Source of the DNA: Roseiarcus sp963794655
GTDB taxonomy: Bacteria; Pseudomonadota; Alphaproteobacteria; Rhizobiales; Beijerinckiaceae
Length of the DNA stretch: 64,000 nt
Reading direction: 5' to 3'
Assembly: GCA_963794655.1 (NCBI GenBank)
Contig: CAWCEV010000006.1
Location: 1,922,001 to 1,986,000 of the forward strand
Below the pieces are notes generated by a model that worked only from the letters and a program-made list of their open reading frames with translations, did no database searches and was not told where the DNA came from. Within the stretch, counting starts at the first letter, position 1. Each line of letters opens with the position of its first letter. Positions 62,927-64,000 of this stretch are shown here, in pieces. Both the position numbers and the translations under genes were made by a program.

Positions 62927-64000
62927 TCAGTCCGCGGCGTAGAGCCGCACCGCATCCTCGTCCCACGAAAGGCCGTTTCCGGGCCGCTCCGGAACGATCG
63001 CGTAACCGTCCCTCACGACAAGCGGCTCGGAAAGAATGGGCCCCGCCCAGTCGACGTATTCGAGCCAGTGATTGGTCGGAGTCGCCATCATCAAGTGGCT
63101 GCTCACCTCGGGAAAAAGGTGCGAGGACATGGGGAAGCCGCTCGTGTCCGCGATCGCCGCTGCCTTCAGCCAGCCGCTCACGCCGCCAATTCGCTCGAGG
63201 TCCGGCATGACCAGATCGCAGGCGCGCTGATCGATCGCCGCCTGCATCTCGCGCAGCGTCCTGAAATTCTCGCCGATCTGGATTGGCGTCGACGCCGCCC
63301 GCGCGACTTCGGCGTTGCCCGGCAGATCGTCATGCGCGGTCGGCTCCTCGATCCAGTAGAGCCCTTCGCCGTCGAGCATCCGCGCGCGCCGAACCGCCTC
63401 CGGCGCGCTGAGGCAGTGGTTGTAGTCCGACATCAGCAGCGCGCCGGTGGGAATCTTGGCGCGGATGGCGCGGACCACGGCAAGGTCGTCCTCGGCGTCA
63501 GAATGACCCAGACGAACCTTGATCGCGTGATAGCCCTCGTCGAGAAGTTCGAGCGCTTCCAACGCACAGGCCTCCGGGGTCATCACGCCAAGGCCATTGC
63601 TATTGTAGGCTTGAATTCGGCCGCAGGTTCCACCGAGGAAGCGGGCAAGCGGCATGTCGGCTGCTTTGGCGAGCGCGTCCCAATAGGCGACGTCAAGCCC
63701 TGAAAGACAGAGCCCGAACACCCCGTCCGCGCCGAGAAGCTGGAGCGGCTGACTGGCCCGTCTGCGCAGCTCGGCGGGTTCAATCTCTTGCCCGACCAGG
63801 CTCGGCAGAAGGATGTCCAGCGCCCGCTGGATAAGCGGCGAAACCGCGTCCAGGTAGGAGAACAGGTAGGAGCGTCCGGTTATGCCTTGGTCGGTCTCAA
63901 CATCGATCAGGACCAGCGGCGCGGTCGAAACCGAGCCGACGCTGGTGAGCAGCGGCCGGCGCATGGGCGATCGGACAGCTCTTGTCCGAACGGTCCTAAT
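62927..64000 (-). CDS. Mandelate racemase/enolase-superfamily enzyme (5' end outside the window)
   Basis: The frame stays open to the window edge, and the residues before the internal Met (RTVRTRAVRSPMRRPL) look like the real N-terminal strand of the family, so the start lies beyond 64000. Visible residues are Lys in IKVRLG, ligands in MSDYNHC, YWIEEP and IGEN, Asp in MPDLERIGG and His in SSHLFPEVSSH, placing it in the mandelate racemase subgroup. It likely epimerises or dehydrates a hydroxy acid as an early step of the pathway whose other genes follow downstream on the same strand. Confidence 0.88.
   Translation of the reverse strand: MRTVRTRAVRSPMRRPLLTSVGSVSTAPLVLIDVETDQGITGRSYLFSYLDAVSPLIQRALDILLPSLVGQEIEPAELRRRASQPLQLLGADGVFGLCLSGLDVAYWDALAKAADMPLARFLGGTCGRIQAYNSNGLGVMTPEACALEALELLDEGYHAIKVRLGHSDAEDDLAVVRAIRAKIPTGALLMSDYNHCLSAPEAVRRARMLDGEGLYWIEEPTAHDDLPGNAEVARAASTPIQIGENFRTLREMQAAIDQRACDLVMPDLERIGGVSGWLKAAAIADTSGFPMSSHLFPEVSSHLMMATPTNHWLEYVDWAGPILSEPLVVRDGYAIVPERPGNGLSWDEDAVRLYAAD

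Noticed and set aside
61733..63703. 656-residue plus-strand frame
   Set aside because: It is the antisense of the reductase and enolase genes; long antisense frames are expected at this GC content.

Overview
The window is high-GC DNA that reads as an alphaproteobacterial chromosome, most likely Hyphomicrobiales (Rhizobiales). The clues are SmoEFGK/MtlK-type polyol genes, a DUF2865 protein, a GltX of about 450 residues, an HpnI-like glycosyltransferase, CobW with a His-rich insert, and palindromic intergenic repeats of rhizobial style. I cannot fix the genus. Two tRNA genes are present, Ser(GGA) and Glu(CTC).

Region 1 (1-9392, + strand) is a catabolic operon with almost every junction overlapping by 1-4 bases. 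It encodes a complete peptide/oligosaccharide-type (Dpp/Opp) ABC importer with a PIG-L deacetylase between the two permeases. A GntR/FCD regulator, an SDR, two mandelate-racemase-type enolases and an aldose epimerase follow. It looks like uptake and oxidation/dehydration of an acylated sugar or sugar acid.

Region 2 (9.6-25 kb) is mostly housekeeping and scattered genes: tRNA-Ser, a collapsed serine-hydrolase relic, a Ca-type P-ATPase, a beta-hydroxyacid dehydrogenase, peptide deformylase, RmuC, a cyclase-TPR protein, a cupin, a Cys-cluster protein, CobW, a HigBA-type toxin-antitoxin pair and a WD40 protein.

Region 3 (22.9-33.8 kb, + strand) is a polyol (mannitol/sorbitol class) operon: a pentulose-kinase/HAD-phosphatase fusion, a SorC-type regulator, SmoEFGK-like ABC importer, mannitol 2-dehydrogenase and two SDRs. 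It has a candidate operator/promoter and a perfect UUCG hairpin after the binding-protein gene.

Region 4 (33.8-44.9 kb) has a BON protein, an HpnI/ceramide-type glycosyltransferase, GltX, DUF2865, XseA, a Gre-family factor, a large arylsulfatase whose 3' end is duplicated around a 147-bp inverted-repeat element, a glutamine amidotransferase and tRNA-Glu.

Region 5 (45-55.9 kb, mainly - strand) is an energy/stress island: PPK2, acetate kinase, phosphotransacetylase, plasma-membrane H+-ATPase, DUF3141 and a helix-turn-helix regulator. Several genes here carry single-base frameshifts, which means decay or assembly error.

Region 6 (55.9-64 kb, - strand) is a second catabolic operon: an enolase-superfamily enzyme (cut by the window edge), a ketopantoate-reductase-like enzyme, two adjacent crotonases resembling 6-oxocamphor hydrolase (retro-Claisen C-C hydrolase), and a CUT2 sugar/cyclitol-type importer with a Tat-exported binding protein. 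I consider this the best candidate for an undescribed pathway, possibly hydrolytic cleavage of a cyclic diketone derived from a polyol or cyclitol.
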